Below, in pieces: positions 46,926-60,684 of a stretch of DNA of 64,000 nucleotides. Position 1 is the first letter of the stretch. Each line of letters opens with the position of its first letter. The stretch lies in NCBI RefSeq assembly GCF_022581195.2, contig NC_061452.1, positions 193,501-257,500 of the forward strand. The letters run 5' to 3'. This stretch comes from Helicoverpa zea (Eukaryota > Arthropoda > Insecta > Lepidoptera > Noctuidae). The notes under the pieces are model-generated. The model was not told where the DNA came from, made no database searches, and saw only the letters and a program-made list of their open reading frames with translations. A program made the translations under genes and the position numbers.

Positions 46926-47425
46926 GCGTCACGCCGATACCGGCGTGTTCTCCATACATATTATATACGCAGCGTCACGCCGATACCGGCGTGTTCTCCA
47001 TACATATTATATACGCAGCGTCACGCCGATACCAGCGTGTTCTCCATACATATTATATACGCAGCGTCACGCCGATACCGGCGTGTTCTCCATACATATT
47101 ATATACGCAGCGTCACGCCGATACCGGCGTGTTCTCCATACATATTATATACGCAGCGTCACGCCGATACCGGCGTGTTCTCCATACATATTATATACGC
47201 AGCGTCACGCCGATACCGGCGTGTTCTCCATACATATTATATACGCAGCGTCACGCCGATACCGGCGTGTTCTCCATACATATTATATACGCAGCGTCAC
47301 GCCGATACCGGCGTGTTCTCCATACATATTATATACGCAGCGTCACGCCGATACCGGCGTGTTCTCCATACATATTATATACGCAGCGTCACGCCGATAC
47401 CGGCGTGTTCTCCATACATATTATA
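46926..47425. repeat. minisatellite, ~10.9 units of 46 bp
   Basis: Units start at 46926 plus multiples of 46, begin GCGTCACGCCGATACCGGCG, and end in an AT-rich CATATTATATACGCA. They are almost identical; the third unit has A for G in ACCAGCGTG. Each unit holds a 7-bp hairpin, CACGCCG with CGGCGTG around ATAC. Because 46 is not a multiple of 3 and no forward frame contains a stop, three long overlapping plus-strand ORFs (148-173 codons) are by-products of the repeat. Confidence 0.97.
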
Positions 47426-48275
47426 ATCTTGTATTAAGTTCATATTAATTACACAAGTACATGTACGCAGTATAGCAATATGCAAATTAATTAATTGTGT
47501 TAGCGTATATGTGTAAGTGGCTTCGACGTAGTTCCGACGAATATTTAGGCGGAGAGCAAGATCTAACAATTGAATTAGTCTGGATTGTTACCAGAATTAC
47601 ATCGTATTATTACGTCTACTACGATGTACAACATTATGGCAGGATACGAGCTAGTGTCTACAATACAAAACTATTACGAATTTGAGAGCCTAATTGAACA
47701 GATTTTTATAAAAATCGATATAAATATGTACCTACCTACCTTACATAGAATATTATATTCTTGCGGAAGCAGGGTAATGAACACGGATCATAAATTTTAA
47801 TGCATTACCCGGCAAGGAGCCGAACGTTTATTCTGAGTAACGTGAGCGGGTAGACTCGAGCACGAGGATCACTCCCTCCCTTTGAGTGAGCGCTGTGGAC
47901 TCAGCTGCGAGGAACGTCAGGCGTCGTCAATATTCAGCGTCCACCATTAGGTGTTTACTCGGCGCGCTCCGCTCGGCAATCAATGCAAATCCCATTCAGA
48001 AACAATGGCAAAGAATCTCTCCGTCTGCACAAAGCGCCTGACAACCAGTCGTTAGCGCCAAGCACAGACGACACAGAAGGACCTCTCACAGCGAGGTAAT
48101 CACTTCCTATGTAATCAGTAGGTGCACTTACAGATGCAATGATTCGCTAGTTTGCTCTGAATGTAGCGGTCTGTCTGCGAAAATTCATTTTCAGGGAAAT
48201 ACGTATTTTGCAATAAAGAATAGCATTCTACCTTTCATTCAAGCGAATTTGACAACAAAACAACAATAAAACTTT

Positions 48276-48431
48276 CTAAATCATCCTTTCCTTGCACTCA
48301 TTCACTAACATCGCCTCACACTGGTCCTTCTGATCTGCCGCTATGAGTTGGTTATAGTGAAAAACATCCGTATCCCAGATACCATCAATTACTTGAACAG
48401 TCTCGGAGGACAAAGCTTTTGTTCCGCGCCT
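48276..48431 (-). CDS. candidate terminal exon or gene fragment, product unknown
   Basis: On the minus strand an acceptor-like CTATTTCAG|AGG opens 51 codons ending in TAG. The frame is also open upstream of the acceptor to 48458, with no ATG near the start. The peptide has the composition of a soluble protein (IDGIWDTDVFHYNQLIAADQ, KDQCEAML, NECKERMI), rich in Asp, Glu, Gln and Lys, and it differs clearly from the random AT-rich frames around it. I do not recognise the family. It could be the last exon of an unannotated gene, a processed-gene fragment or chance. No AATAAA is seen just downstream on that strand. Confidence 0.3.
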   Translation of the reverse strand, partial: RRGTKALSSETVQVIDGIWDTDVFHYNQLIAADQKDQCEAMLVNECKERMI

Positions 48432-51400
48432 CTGAAATAGTTCAATGTTCAATGGGGACTATCTCAGTGCTACTTCATCTTTTTTAGCGAAGACGCCGAT
48501 AGAAATCTAAAGTGATTATTAGTTTCCGGACGACGGAAATTTTAAGTAATCGAGTTCTCTGCGAGCCGAGCGCCTTTGTCTTACAATGTACTACTTTGAT
48601 AGAAAAATCTTTGTTCAGGTTATTGTTTTACACGAATTATGATTAAGAAAATAGGATGACATTTTTATAACAATTGTAGTGCCAATGTAAAGCTTGTCGC
48701 TAAGGAAATTGATTTCCTTTTTTTTCTGAAAACTATTTTCTTTAAGTGTAGCTACAGATATAACATTTAGGAAAAGTTAAGCGGTCCTTTGTTCGAAAAT
48801 GTTAGCAGCAGCCATCGTTTATGTGTGAGCTGGCTTTGTCCCAAGGTTTAGCGAAGACGTTAGAAGCTGGCACGTCATGGCTTCTGTAAATATAAGTTTC
48901 CATCGATTTGTTCGTTTTAGTTGGGCTCTTAGCGCTGTAGTTTTTCAATAAAACCTCCCATCAGAATGTGGGTCGCACATACGTTAGGCAAACAGCTCAC
49001 GACTAATATTGACTCACAGACTCGGGACTATGAGCGCCGCCGGGGAAACCCAGCTTAAGTTTTGGACTTATGAACCAAGAATAAAATATTTGGCCTTACT
49101 TTATATTTATCTTCTTATCTATAGACTTATTATTTATTACTGTAACCACGCTAAAAGTGTCGTTATATTCCTAAAGCAGTTTAGCATCAAAGGTTTTCGC
49201 GAACCCTAAGCGATCAACATTATCGATAGATACCCAACAACAAAAGGGTAATCTTTCCATTATAATAAAATAACATGTTTTTCAAAAGATAAAGAGGGTG
49301 AGTAAAAATAAACGCAGTTACCTTGTTCCCGAACCTTTTGTGTCGATATAAAGTAGTTGCGGGCCTTTCATGTTGGTCGCCAATATGTTTGCCAATATTT
49401 GTGATACCTTTGATCCGCAACTTTGCGTACAACTGGGTTAGCGGACCAATAACACTGGATCTGCATCTTAAAACTTTTTCTATAGTGGGATTTCCTTATG
49501 TAAGTCGAGTTGTTTCGCCGCTATATCATAATATCAGTCAATATAAAATTACATACGTTTCGGCCATTTTGATGCTCCTTTACTTCAAAATGTTTGCTTA
49601 CCTGAAACAAATAAAATAAATATGTAGTTAAACTTTTTGTTTTACTCACAGGTATAAATGCGCTTTTTCATCATTAAAATTATATTGTTTCTCGGTAGGT
49701 ACTGAAATTTCCGTTTGTATTGTGTGATAATTATATGTACGACGTACGTATTTTAATTCGCTGTTGGTGAAAGTGAGTGAGATCCATTTTTCCTCATTGC
49801 CAGTTTACGGCTCGCGTGGGACATCGGAAATAATTTTATTATCTACGTCGCGTCACAAATGAAATTTCAGTAAAATATTGTGTTGATGAAATTATACTTA
49901 TTTGTTTTTGTAAGTAGGTCAGTTTAAACTTATCAATCCCTTTTCGACCATTGGTAGGTACACTTATTGATTCATTGTGGCAGATAGTGTGTGTGTTTCT
50001 GGCGGCCGCCTTGGTATTACCAGGTGAGTGTTGTTACTGCACCATGCATTTGGCAAGTAAATCCAGAGGACTGGCCTGACACCGCAGAGCCCTTCGCCAC
50101 AGTGGGGCGTCACTCGCTAATAGATAGGTTTTATTTCATCGAGTGTTGGAGCGAGTCCAAGAGCTGTTCAACCTTTTAATATCAGAATTGTTGATTTGCA
50201 CGCTCTAATCGTTAGTACAAATGGGTCACTCGTACGTAAGCAGAATGAAAAATGGAAATACATAAGAGAATCGGTGCAGCGATACTTCACACTAATTGAA
50301 TGGCGCCGTTACTTATTTGTGAGCGGACTTCGATCCGGTTGACGGCGGATTAAATAATAAAAGCGAGTGGCCTGCTAGCGGGAACTCTTTTAAATTCAAC
50401 ATTTGCATTAGAACGGCGGAGTTTTAATGCAGAAATATTCCGGAGTGGAACGCGCACAAAGGACGAATTGATTCGTTTCCGATTCGTGCTCGCTGCTCGG
50501 CGATGAAACACTCGTGCGGGCGCCGTACCACCGCGCACCGGCCCGCCCGTCTGCCCGCCGGCCGTCCTACACACCGACACGAACACTGCCATGTAGATTT
50601 ATCTAAATGGTACTTACTACATGTTTATTCTTTTTTAAACGTAAAATAGAATCGTTCCCTTACACAGTAGTCTATTACCGCAAAAAAATAAATATTCTGC
50701 TTTAATGTTATCACTTATCAGTTACATTTTACTTCAGAGTCGATTAAAACTCAAATCCAGTCGTCGAAAACTCGATTAGTGAGAGTGATAAGCGGCGCGT
50801 GCTCGCAGACACCGGGTTATGAGTCAATTAGTCGCGAGCATGGAGTCACGTCGCCACACGACACTCGATAAAAATCCCCCATTCTACACGTTAATTGGCG
50901 GGACGTGCTAACACGACTCACGAATCATTTTTAACTAATTCACAAACCCACAAAACGCTTTCTGTCGTAATCATGTAAGCTCAACATTAATGTCACACAT
51001 TTCAAATTGAAAGTTGCGCAAATATTTTAAATGAAATTCAAAACCATTGAACGTGTAATACAAATTGTGGTTTTTGCAATTTAGATACCACTGTGGCTCT
51101 AGTACTTAAGTATTCTCGATTCATAAAACACTTGCATTAAGAAAACGTTTATGTTAGAAATTACGTTTGACATTTCGATTCAAATTGTTTAACATCGCAG
51201 ACTATTTCAAGATAATATTATGCAGTTAGTCTGAGTACTTTATTAGCATTAAACATATTGGCTTATATATCCTAAGTATTTTCATTTTTTTATATTTAAT
51301 ATCTAAGTGAGAATGGCATGAGTTAACAATGGTAGTGTTGAGAGTATTGGAGCAGGATTTTTGAATGTAATTTGATCGCGCCGATGCATGTGAGCGGAGA

Positions 51401-54400
51401 CGCGGGACGTGTCGGGCTCCGGGCGCCTCGGCAGTCGGCACCCAGATACCAAGTCAAAGGACATACTGATTCAATATGAGAGCCCCCTCATGCTAGTCTG
51501 TATCGGACATTTTATTGCATATAGGTTTATTGTATGATGCTAAGAACGTATGAGATTTACAAATGTGTATTTGTAACTAAGTAAGATCAGGCCCCTGTGC
51601 TACAGTGACCTATTTCTAGCTTTAGGTGTATTCCGCTGATGGACAGTATAGAAAGCTGTCGACATGCGATGGACGGCTGCAATGTACCGCATTCAACATT
51701 TATTAGTTGAATTCAGCAGCGAGCCCGAAACTCTAGAAACTGTTTCAGAATTGTAGCTAGGTGGAATCTAATTCCGGTACATTTGGTCCCGGTGGGGCGG
51801 GTGACACGTTAAGTGGTCCCTATTATTGTCACGGCGCACATTTACGTGCGCGATACATTTGCGTGAAACATGGATCGTTTGTCATGCACAGTGTCTCGAT
51901 ATCGCTCGTTCTGGTGATGGATCGCCGCAGATATGGCCGCAGCCGCGCCGCGCTACATAAATAAGCTCGCCATAAAAAAGACGATGCTTGCCGGAATAGC
52001 CACTAAATAATACTGTCTGTGTTACTGATGAACACATGCCAATGTTTTGGGTATTATGACATCATCAAACTGGTATAAAATTCGTTTCCACAACAGGTAT
52101 AAAAATTGTGCATAATGGAAATATTGTAATCACGTAGGTAGTACATCAGTTACACGTGTTTACACTGTTGTTCTCAAACTGCTGTTGGCGTTATTCTATT
52201 TCTACACATTTTATATTTTCGATTTGGCATTATGTACCTACGAGTGTCTGTACAGATCGCGGCGTCGGAAAATAAAATTCCAACGGAATGAATATATTGG
52301 TTTTCAAGATTGTTTGTACACATACACGGTGTATGCAGTGTGTGCATGTGTGCTCAGTGTATGTTTGTTGTGGAAACACTAGTTTTGTTCGTCTCGCTAG
52401 AATTGAAGAGAAACATTGTCAGCGGTTGCTTGCGATTGCTTGCGATTGCTGCGAGAAAAAAGACGTGCATTTGTTGGCAGAGTGCGAGTCGCGGTACATA
52501 AATGGACATTCCACTGGTATCTGTGGTGTAACTGTTCCTCAGAGTGAAATTTGAACTTCTGAGTTCATAAAAATACCATTGTCTTGTAAATAACCACAAT
52601 TTAGAGACGGTCCACAAACGGTAAAGCCATGCCACCTCTTACAGCTTATATGGAAATTCTCAGCTATAACAACAACTCGTGTCTTAGTGCACAGATTGGC
52701 AATAGGTCACAAGTGAACTGTCTGTGTGCACTCAGATGACACAATGGCGTCAGAGGCCTCCTGTGACGTCACACAAACATCCCTCCCCAGTCAGAGATAA
52801 CGCCCTTATCACACAGCTAACGTATTACACCGTAAGTCACGGCGTCACCACATTCCTGCAGCATTCCTGCTAGCTTATCTCACATAACGTAATAAAATAT
52901 CCGTGTATGTATGTATATACCTATGTACAGTGGTGCGGTTACAAGCCGCATGTATGTGAGCAAAGTTAGCTCGCGCCACACCGGCCGTGTTCACGTTAAT
53001 CCATAAAATTTGACTACTAAACAATTATCGGCTTTTAGCGCTGCTCCGGCCAATCACACTGCTATTGTTAGAGTCCAACGTTGGGTCAAACGTTTGTCAG
53101 ATAAGTGACAAAAAGAATGTTTTATTGCGGTATTTGAAGACTTTTATGACATTATATTTTTAGTATTTATTTTATGGGAACCAAGAAATCTTAGGAAGTT
53201 AGAGAAAATAAGTAGTATCAACATTGGTCCAACCCTACCAATATTTTCCACGACCAACAATGTTAGCCGTTGTGTTGGGCGCCAACTCCAATAATTGTCG
53301 GACATTTGTCGTTTTAATTATGTAGGTAGGTGAATACCGGGGAAGTTGATCCGCTCTCGTTATTTCCCCCGGGCGCGCCCGCGACGCCGGAGGATTAATG
53401 TACCGTATCGGCGCTGGATCAAAATTGTGGAAGCTGCCATAATTGATGAAGTTCACGGTAAGATGGCCCGAGAGGAATCTGTCTGCTTGCTCATCGGAAT
53501 CAAAGGATTATTTTCCCCTAAAGTCTTGAAGACACTCTGAATGCTTACCAACATTTTAGAAGATGTGAATTTGTTTTGTGTTTTTAACTAAAAAAATCGG
53601 GTACTTGACCTGTACTTGAACATGACATTTCGGACTACAAAAAAAATCTTAGTAAAAAATATAAAATAACTTTGTTTTTTAATGGAAGATCTTGTCAAAG
53701 CGACAGGTTAGAAAAAAGAAAATGAGTTTGAAATTCTATTTAAGTCAGTTGATAGTTTCTGTCAGCGCGCAATTTAAGTTAAACTAAATCTGAAAATGAA
53801 GTTAGCTCAGATGTAAATCTGTCTCGGAGCATAAATAATAACTTGAGTAAAGGATTGTAGGTTCGCTCACAATTTCACACATAGCTAAACATTTATTTAG
53901 GTGGAGCTAGTGTGTTGTGAAATTGGGCAACAAGTCTGTTGCGAGGCCGATAGCCGCAGAGCCGCGTGGAGTCTGGAGCCAACTGTAATCGATTGTGCCG
54001 AACATTCTCACCAAATACTGTGTTGTTTATAACTAACTGTACCAAACTCCGGATGAACTGTACGACGTACACGAGTGTACAGCAAGAATTCATTCTAACG
54101 ATTTTTTCTATGGACCAAGTTATTTTTGTCAGCTTTCAACTTGTTATAAAATCTGGTGACTTAACATTACGATCTCGCACATTCTATGCGACTCTGTGAC
54201 GACGTCCTGCCTCTCAGACGGTATTCCTGATCGGCTAGAGTAAAAGTGCGGCCGCGGCGGCGCGGTGTGAGTGTGCGCCCGCCGGGATCTCTGCGAAATG
54301 GTTTCACGCGGATATTCCTAGGCGTTACGTACGTAAGCTAGCCGCACTCCAGCGATACACAATATCCATATTCCTTCCACACAAATATTCCTCTATTTGC

Positions 54401-57400
54401 GATACCATTGAAACTTTAGCTCTTAAATAAAAGTGGCTTATTTCTTTTTCTTGTATGATCGCCAGGGGACTGATGATTTGTTCGCTTTTGTCCTTTATAG
54501 TTCTTAGAGGTCCCGGGAGATTAATGCTCCATGTGAGCTGTAGGCTGTTTCAATGTTCAAATCTATACACATTTGTTATTCAATCGCGAGGGAGTCTATT
54601 CATATTCTATTACACATTCTCCGTGTGTTTTGACGTAGAGTTCAGTCATAAACTGATTGAGCCTGAATTTATCTTTCGATGTATCAACAAACCATATTGT
54701 TGGCGGAGTTCGGTTTATTTAAACTTTCCAATAACCGAAGTGATTCATAATTGACGAGTTCCGTCTAATATCTAACGTTTCAGTTATAAAGATGTCGCTT
54801 TATTGAACAAAATTTTATAGCGAGTAAAATTGAGTGGCGTTACTCGTAAAAATGATGAATAACTGAGTCATCGGTTACGAGTGACGCTTACTTTCACTTT
54901 ATTATTCTGTTCGTACTCGTAAGTAATTTCATATCTTGCCAAAGGTGAGTGTTAAAAACTGAAAATGCGCATGTATTTTGATTCGAATGCTATGTTATTG
55001 AAATGAACTATCACGGTTGAAAACCATCAGCTCAAGTATAATTGTGCATGTATTTATTTTTGGTAAAATATTTTTTGTTATGTGGACAGTTTGGCTAGTC
55101 ATTTTATACTATAACATTAAACATAAATAAAGGAGATTTCAATATAAAAGTAATATGTTTAAAATATTCAGTAGCTGTTTCTTTGATACGTAAGTATTCT
55201 ATCAATCATCTCCCAATTCATTGGAGATTGTAATACCGTAGTGATTGGTATTGGCTGCTTGGCCTGCAATATAGGTATATATTTATTCGCAAAAACTGAA
55301 CAAGTAGCAATAGTTTAATTTATTAAGCGCAGCGAAAATATTGTGTTAGGAGAACTGCGTTAGACCCGAGATGCCAGCGAGCGGCGCCGGGCGGTGAGGG
55401 ATTCCATGTGTGTATGTATTGAAATGTTGAGTATATTGAGAGCTTAAAAATTATATAATTACGTAGATATCAATTATAAATAAGTGTCTAAATCCACTGA
55501 ACAGATTTTGTTACGAATAGAAATCCATATTATTTAAATTTATCCTGTTTCGAGAAGCAGTTCTCTCGGGGTGTAGGTAATTTAACATGAAACGGCTAGT
55601 TTGCTATATTCTAATATTACCTTCCACAGTTAACCTGAGTGACCCCTGACCGACGCCCTCACCTGCACGGACGACACAGTTGGTACTCGCAACACACAGT
55701 CACGGTCACACTCGCTGCACCTCCGCGGACTTACCCGTGCGGTGTGCTGCAACTGTACTCTTAGAGGATACTGGAGTGTCATACACCTACATCCGCGCAT
55801 CCGCACACAGCTTTCCCAACAAATCTACTGCTGAACGAAACTTGCAAAACTATATTTTATGATAAAGCTGAACACTCTTTAAACATATATCTGCACGTTT
55901 ATGCTACCAGTTTAATATGTATGCATTCAGATAAAATGAGGCAAATATGGTGTGATCAATTTAAATATGACCTACAATATCAGATATTAAGCTCGCATAA
56001 CTGAATATTGAGCACGATGCGGGAGAGTGCGCTGTTCAACGAACAATTAATTGTGGCGGCGTCACCCCCAGACGACCATAAAAACTACACAGGAGTTACC
56101 AAGTCAAATTTAAAATTCCGCAACAGTGTCGCACCTAAGGAAAATTTCTTACAAAAATGTGACTTGATGTTCGCAATGTTCCTCGTGAAAACTTTACGTG
56201 TTCGCCATGAAAAGTGTTCAGTTTAGGGTATCGACAGGTCTGTGACGGGCAGGCAGTCGACACTTGGCCACTGATATAGGTTACAAGGCGAGTGCATGTA
56301 TGCAGGGAACCAGGTCGACACAGACTCTGCGGCCGTATCGATTGGCGGCGCGCGCACCTCGCTCGCGCGCGACGCTCTCGCCGGCCGCGCGTCCAGCGCC
56401 CCGTGCGCGCCGCCGCCGCCGCGCCCGCCCGCTGCGAGCCGCGCAATGGACACGCTAATAGTGGATTCAGATTTGGAGAGGTCTGATCATGTTCAATCGG
56501 AGGGAGGGTGATGTAAAGTGATTGTGTGCGGACGTCGAGGCGGGACGCCGGTGTAAGATGAAATAAAATTAAGTTCGGATGTAAGGCCGGCGCTCGATTT
56601 GCATCGGAATCGAATGTTTCTAGCGTCGATTACACGTCGAGTGGTCCCGTCCTCCGACTATTGCGGCTCGATGTTGCCTGAGTGCTGATTGCGGGAATAG
56701 CAAAGAAACTTGCGGCAAATTGATTCTGAACTTCGCTTGGTTTTAGCGTTCAATTTGCGACGTATGAGTTGTGTGACGTTACGGCGACGTCAGCTGAACT
56801 TGTAACTCCGCCACTCATTCGCGCTAGTGGAGGAATGCTTACAAATGCATAGCTATTCTCAACTTCAGTAATAAAACATTTTCTTGGGCTTATCCTCAGC
56901 GATGCCGAGCAACGTTAACTTCCCATTTTACTCACACATAAAATAAATTCCGCACGTAAGTACACATTATTGGTAGCGAATCCAGTGCCGTGGAAATTAA
57001 TTTCAGTGCATTTTCGATAAATGGAGTCACGCAAAGCGAAAAGTATGGCGAATAAAATGCTGTTTGATTCTGTCTCGGAGGAGCTTACTGATGCAACACT
57101 TTATGTACGTCGCGCCGAGTCGCGCCGAGACGCGGCGGCGCGAGTGGCCAACTACTGCAACTGATACATATAGGTATACTACAATATAAATATGAAGTTA
57201 TAGTATCTTGAGATTCGAAACGAAATAACTTTGAAATAACTTACTATATGGAGAAAACAAGAGAAAACTTGTTTTTTTTACTCGTCACCTCAAGTGTGTA
57301 AAATAATGTAAGCACTTGCACCATTTTCATAGTGACCAGGACCCAACTTACTTCGCTCATATCTCAAGAACTCCTGGGCTGATTGTGAAAGAGCGAAGTA

Positions 57401-60400
57401 TTTATTGTTGTATTACACAAGCGTGGCCTCGTGCTACCGTGCTACATATCAACAGCGATCGTTTAAGAAAACATTCAAGCTTCGGCTATTAATAGACAGA
57501 TGTTATCTGGCGCACATCCAATAGTTAGCTCCTTACCGACTCCTCCACGTACATGTCATACAGACCACTTTAAGATATTCACGGAAGTAAGAATTCAGCT
57601 GAAGGAGCACTTTCTGGTCGAGTCGAGTTAGTGGACTCTAGTATCTGATACTGAAGAGATAAACATGTACTTATGTATGTGGGTGGACACTAAATATGCC
57701 ATTTTTTATTCTTTGTGCTGATATTCATTTATGAGGCAATGTATCAACATCCTACTGCCTCTACTCAGCTTTACACTCAAGGCACTATTTAGAAGGAAGG
57801 TGTTTGCTCAATAATACAGGTACACAGGATAAAGGAAGTGCAGAGCTCTATCAGGCAGTTATCCATGGCAACATAACAAACATCATCCATCTTGCCGCAA
57901 TACTCAAGCCTAGCGCAATTTCATGGAAATATCTCAATTCTGTCGATGTAGTCTATAGTGGTAGACTTTAGCTGCAGTTTACAGAGCGAACGTACACGGC
58001 GCGTAATGGCCGGCGACGTGCCGTGTGCGTGCCGTGTACGTGCTGAGTGCGGGCCGTGTCCGGGCTGTGCCAGTAAGTCTAGCGTGTACCTCACTACTTG
58101 TGCCTGCCAGGAATGCTGGGAGACTATTAACGGGAAATGATTTGCTTCTAAGTCAATTGGTAGTGTGTGTCTTGCACTGGATTTGTGCTTTGTTAGCTCA
58201 AACTTGTCAGGGTATTTCGATTTGATAATGTACAGTATTCTCATAGTTGAGGTCTCCAGCTTTTTAAGCATTCGAGTGATAAACACATGTGCAATATGTG
58301 ACAGATTTTACCTTTATTGTTATAACTTCACATTTAGTAATGTTTGAAAAATAAACATTGTCAAAAGCTGCTCTTCAAAAGTTAAAAAAGGAAATCTTTG
58401 CAGTAGTCACAGTAATTTCACACATTCACAAGTATTTCGAGTGCAATAATGCCAATGTAACACATACGTGAGCCCCCCGGGGCGCCGGGAGCGCCGGGGT
58501 CGCGGGCCCCGGGTGTCCAGCCGATAATAATTGTACCCCGAGCCGGATATTAATATTGTGCAGTCGCGTCCGCCATATGCAAGCTAATCGCGCCATTTGA
58601 ATAGCAATGTGTGTCGGACCGCGCGGGAATGTCACACAACCCGATTGGGAGTTTATACGACTTTATTAGCTTTCAAGTGGCTGCTCTACGTGGTTCGTAC
58701 TCACTTGAGCACATTACAAGCTGTGCTTTCCTAATATAGAATACCTAATTTTCGGTTTACAGGGATCTAATTTGCCCACTATATAATGTAATCGCGATGG
58801 GTTTTGAGAGTCGTCTCATCTGTACTAAGCATCAGAAGTGATTTATTCATATTCATGAGTCAGGGTTATCTGATGATTGCTAATTGCATTTATCAGCGCT
58901 CACGCAGCTGTGACGTCGCAATTCAATTAATTAATCAACATTGCTTGATTTTTCATTTTCATTTATGAATTTAAAGCATCCGAAATGACAGACATTTGAA
59001 CTAGAAATAAATGAACGTGGCGTAATTAAACTTGGTAGTAAATTTGTTTATTGTAGATATTCTTGAAAGTCTGTTAGAAACGGAGCATTCACCTTTTATG
59101 TTATTACAAGTAGAGCTGTCTCGAGGTGCTGGAGATATCATTACTCCCCTCCTCTCATAAATCGGCTCACATTTGTCGCTTGTTTTAAACGGCCATTTAG
59201 ATTAATTCTGTCGCATTAAGATTACCTTACATAGCACGCTCGCGTCGTAAACGTTTTTCGTGCGACATTAGCGGCGCGGCTTGCGTGCGGCGCGGCGGCG
59301 GCGCGGAGCCAGCGAGCTCCTCCTTGAATATCTTTCCAGCCCATAAACCGTGGTAATGCCACAAATTGAATTGCCTGGCGCTGTTCGTCGCGCGATTATG
59401 ACGTCACTCACACGTGCAACAGTGACGTCACCCCATCACCCGCTCGCCACATTATACGAGGACATTGCACGTACACGAGCACTTTATGAAATGGCGCGTC
59501 CCGCGTCACGGCACCTCCTATACGCAATTATAAATGACAAATACTATGAACCTCCCGTCAGCGTCGCTTTGCAAATATGAGATTGTATTCGTATTGGAAA
59601 TTGTTGCGGGAATTTCGTACTTGAGTTGCGATTCCGTTAAACTCAGTCCAAGTAACGCGGAACACGAGTTATGTTAAAGCGAAACTTGTGCCGCGGACTC
59701 GCTCAAGTCATTTGTCAAAAAATAATAAACGTCACATTGTCTCGGATTTATAATTTGTTGAGTCGATACAAATTGCAATTTCGTCAGTCGGTCGGAGGCG
59801 AACTTGGAACAAGTTATTGGTTGGCGCGAACTTATGTTTGGTGGAGCGTTCACACCGCGCCCTGCTCACCCCACTACTCGACTGTTCGAAAACCTACTTG
59901 ATAAGTTTTAATTAAATAAGTTCTCGAATGGCGGCGGGATTCTTGTGAATCCAATTTATGCATGCAGTTTCACCAAATAAAAACTGAAATTGGATTAATT
60001 AGGCAAATAAAGTTGACGAACTAGTTGAACTGAAAGCTTTCTAGTACGTGCTCGGCATTTCAGTTGATTTATTCAAGTTACGTAGTGCACAACTAGCAGG
60101 ATTACAGTATTTACTTTCCACATTGTAGTGGCCTAACATTTGCTATATCTGGGAGTGGCTCCGCGTGTTCGAGTGAGTGGCGCGAGTAGCTGTACGTTGC
60201 CGAGGTGTGCTCCACGCTGAGTTATGACGGCCCGCGCAGGAATTCCTTCACTGAAGCAAATACAAAATTAAATTCGCAAATGGAGCCTTGCTGCTAGGGC
60301 TACCGTGAGAAATTCCGCCGGATTGCTATTTCCTGCTTCAAACTTACTCCTTTGTTTTGGGCTGGCGAAAGGAGTAGTAGGTACATAAGAGAAGCTTTAT

Positions 60401-60649
60401 TAATTCTATTGATTTATACATAAAATGGTGTTCTAGAGATTGAATAGTTAACCATTGCAACTCATTAAAGTGTTTATGTTATTCCACACTCACAACGCAA
60501 TACTTGCAGTGAGGTCCGGAACATGGTGTGCGTGGCAGCCCTGCGTGGCGTCTCCACGCAGCTGTTTACTTATAGCAATTAACAGCTGAGCAAAAAGCAA
60601 AGAATCCCGGTTTATTCGCTCCACTCGCAGTAACGCAATTAAACGCTTT

Positions 60650-60684
60650 GCAGCGCTCCAGCGCTCCGCAGCGCTCCAGCGCTG
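60650..60684. repeat. short CAGCGCTC-type tandem repeat
   Basis: Four copies of CAGCGCT separated by CC, CCG or similar occur within 35 bp. Confidence 0.8.

Noticed and set aside
46905..47448. Three overlapping plus-strand ORFs of 148-173 codons resembling a repeat protein
   Set aside because: They are different frames of one 46-bp tandem repeat that lacks stops in all forward frames, so they are not evidence of coding.
57921..58286. Minus-strand ORF of 121 codons
   Set aside because: No motif, splice signal or family recognised.
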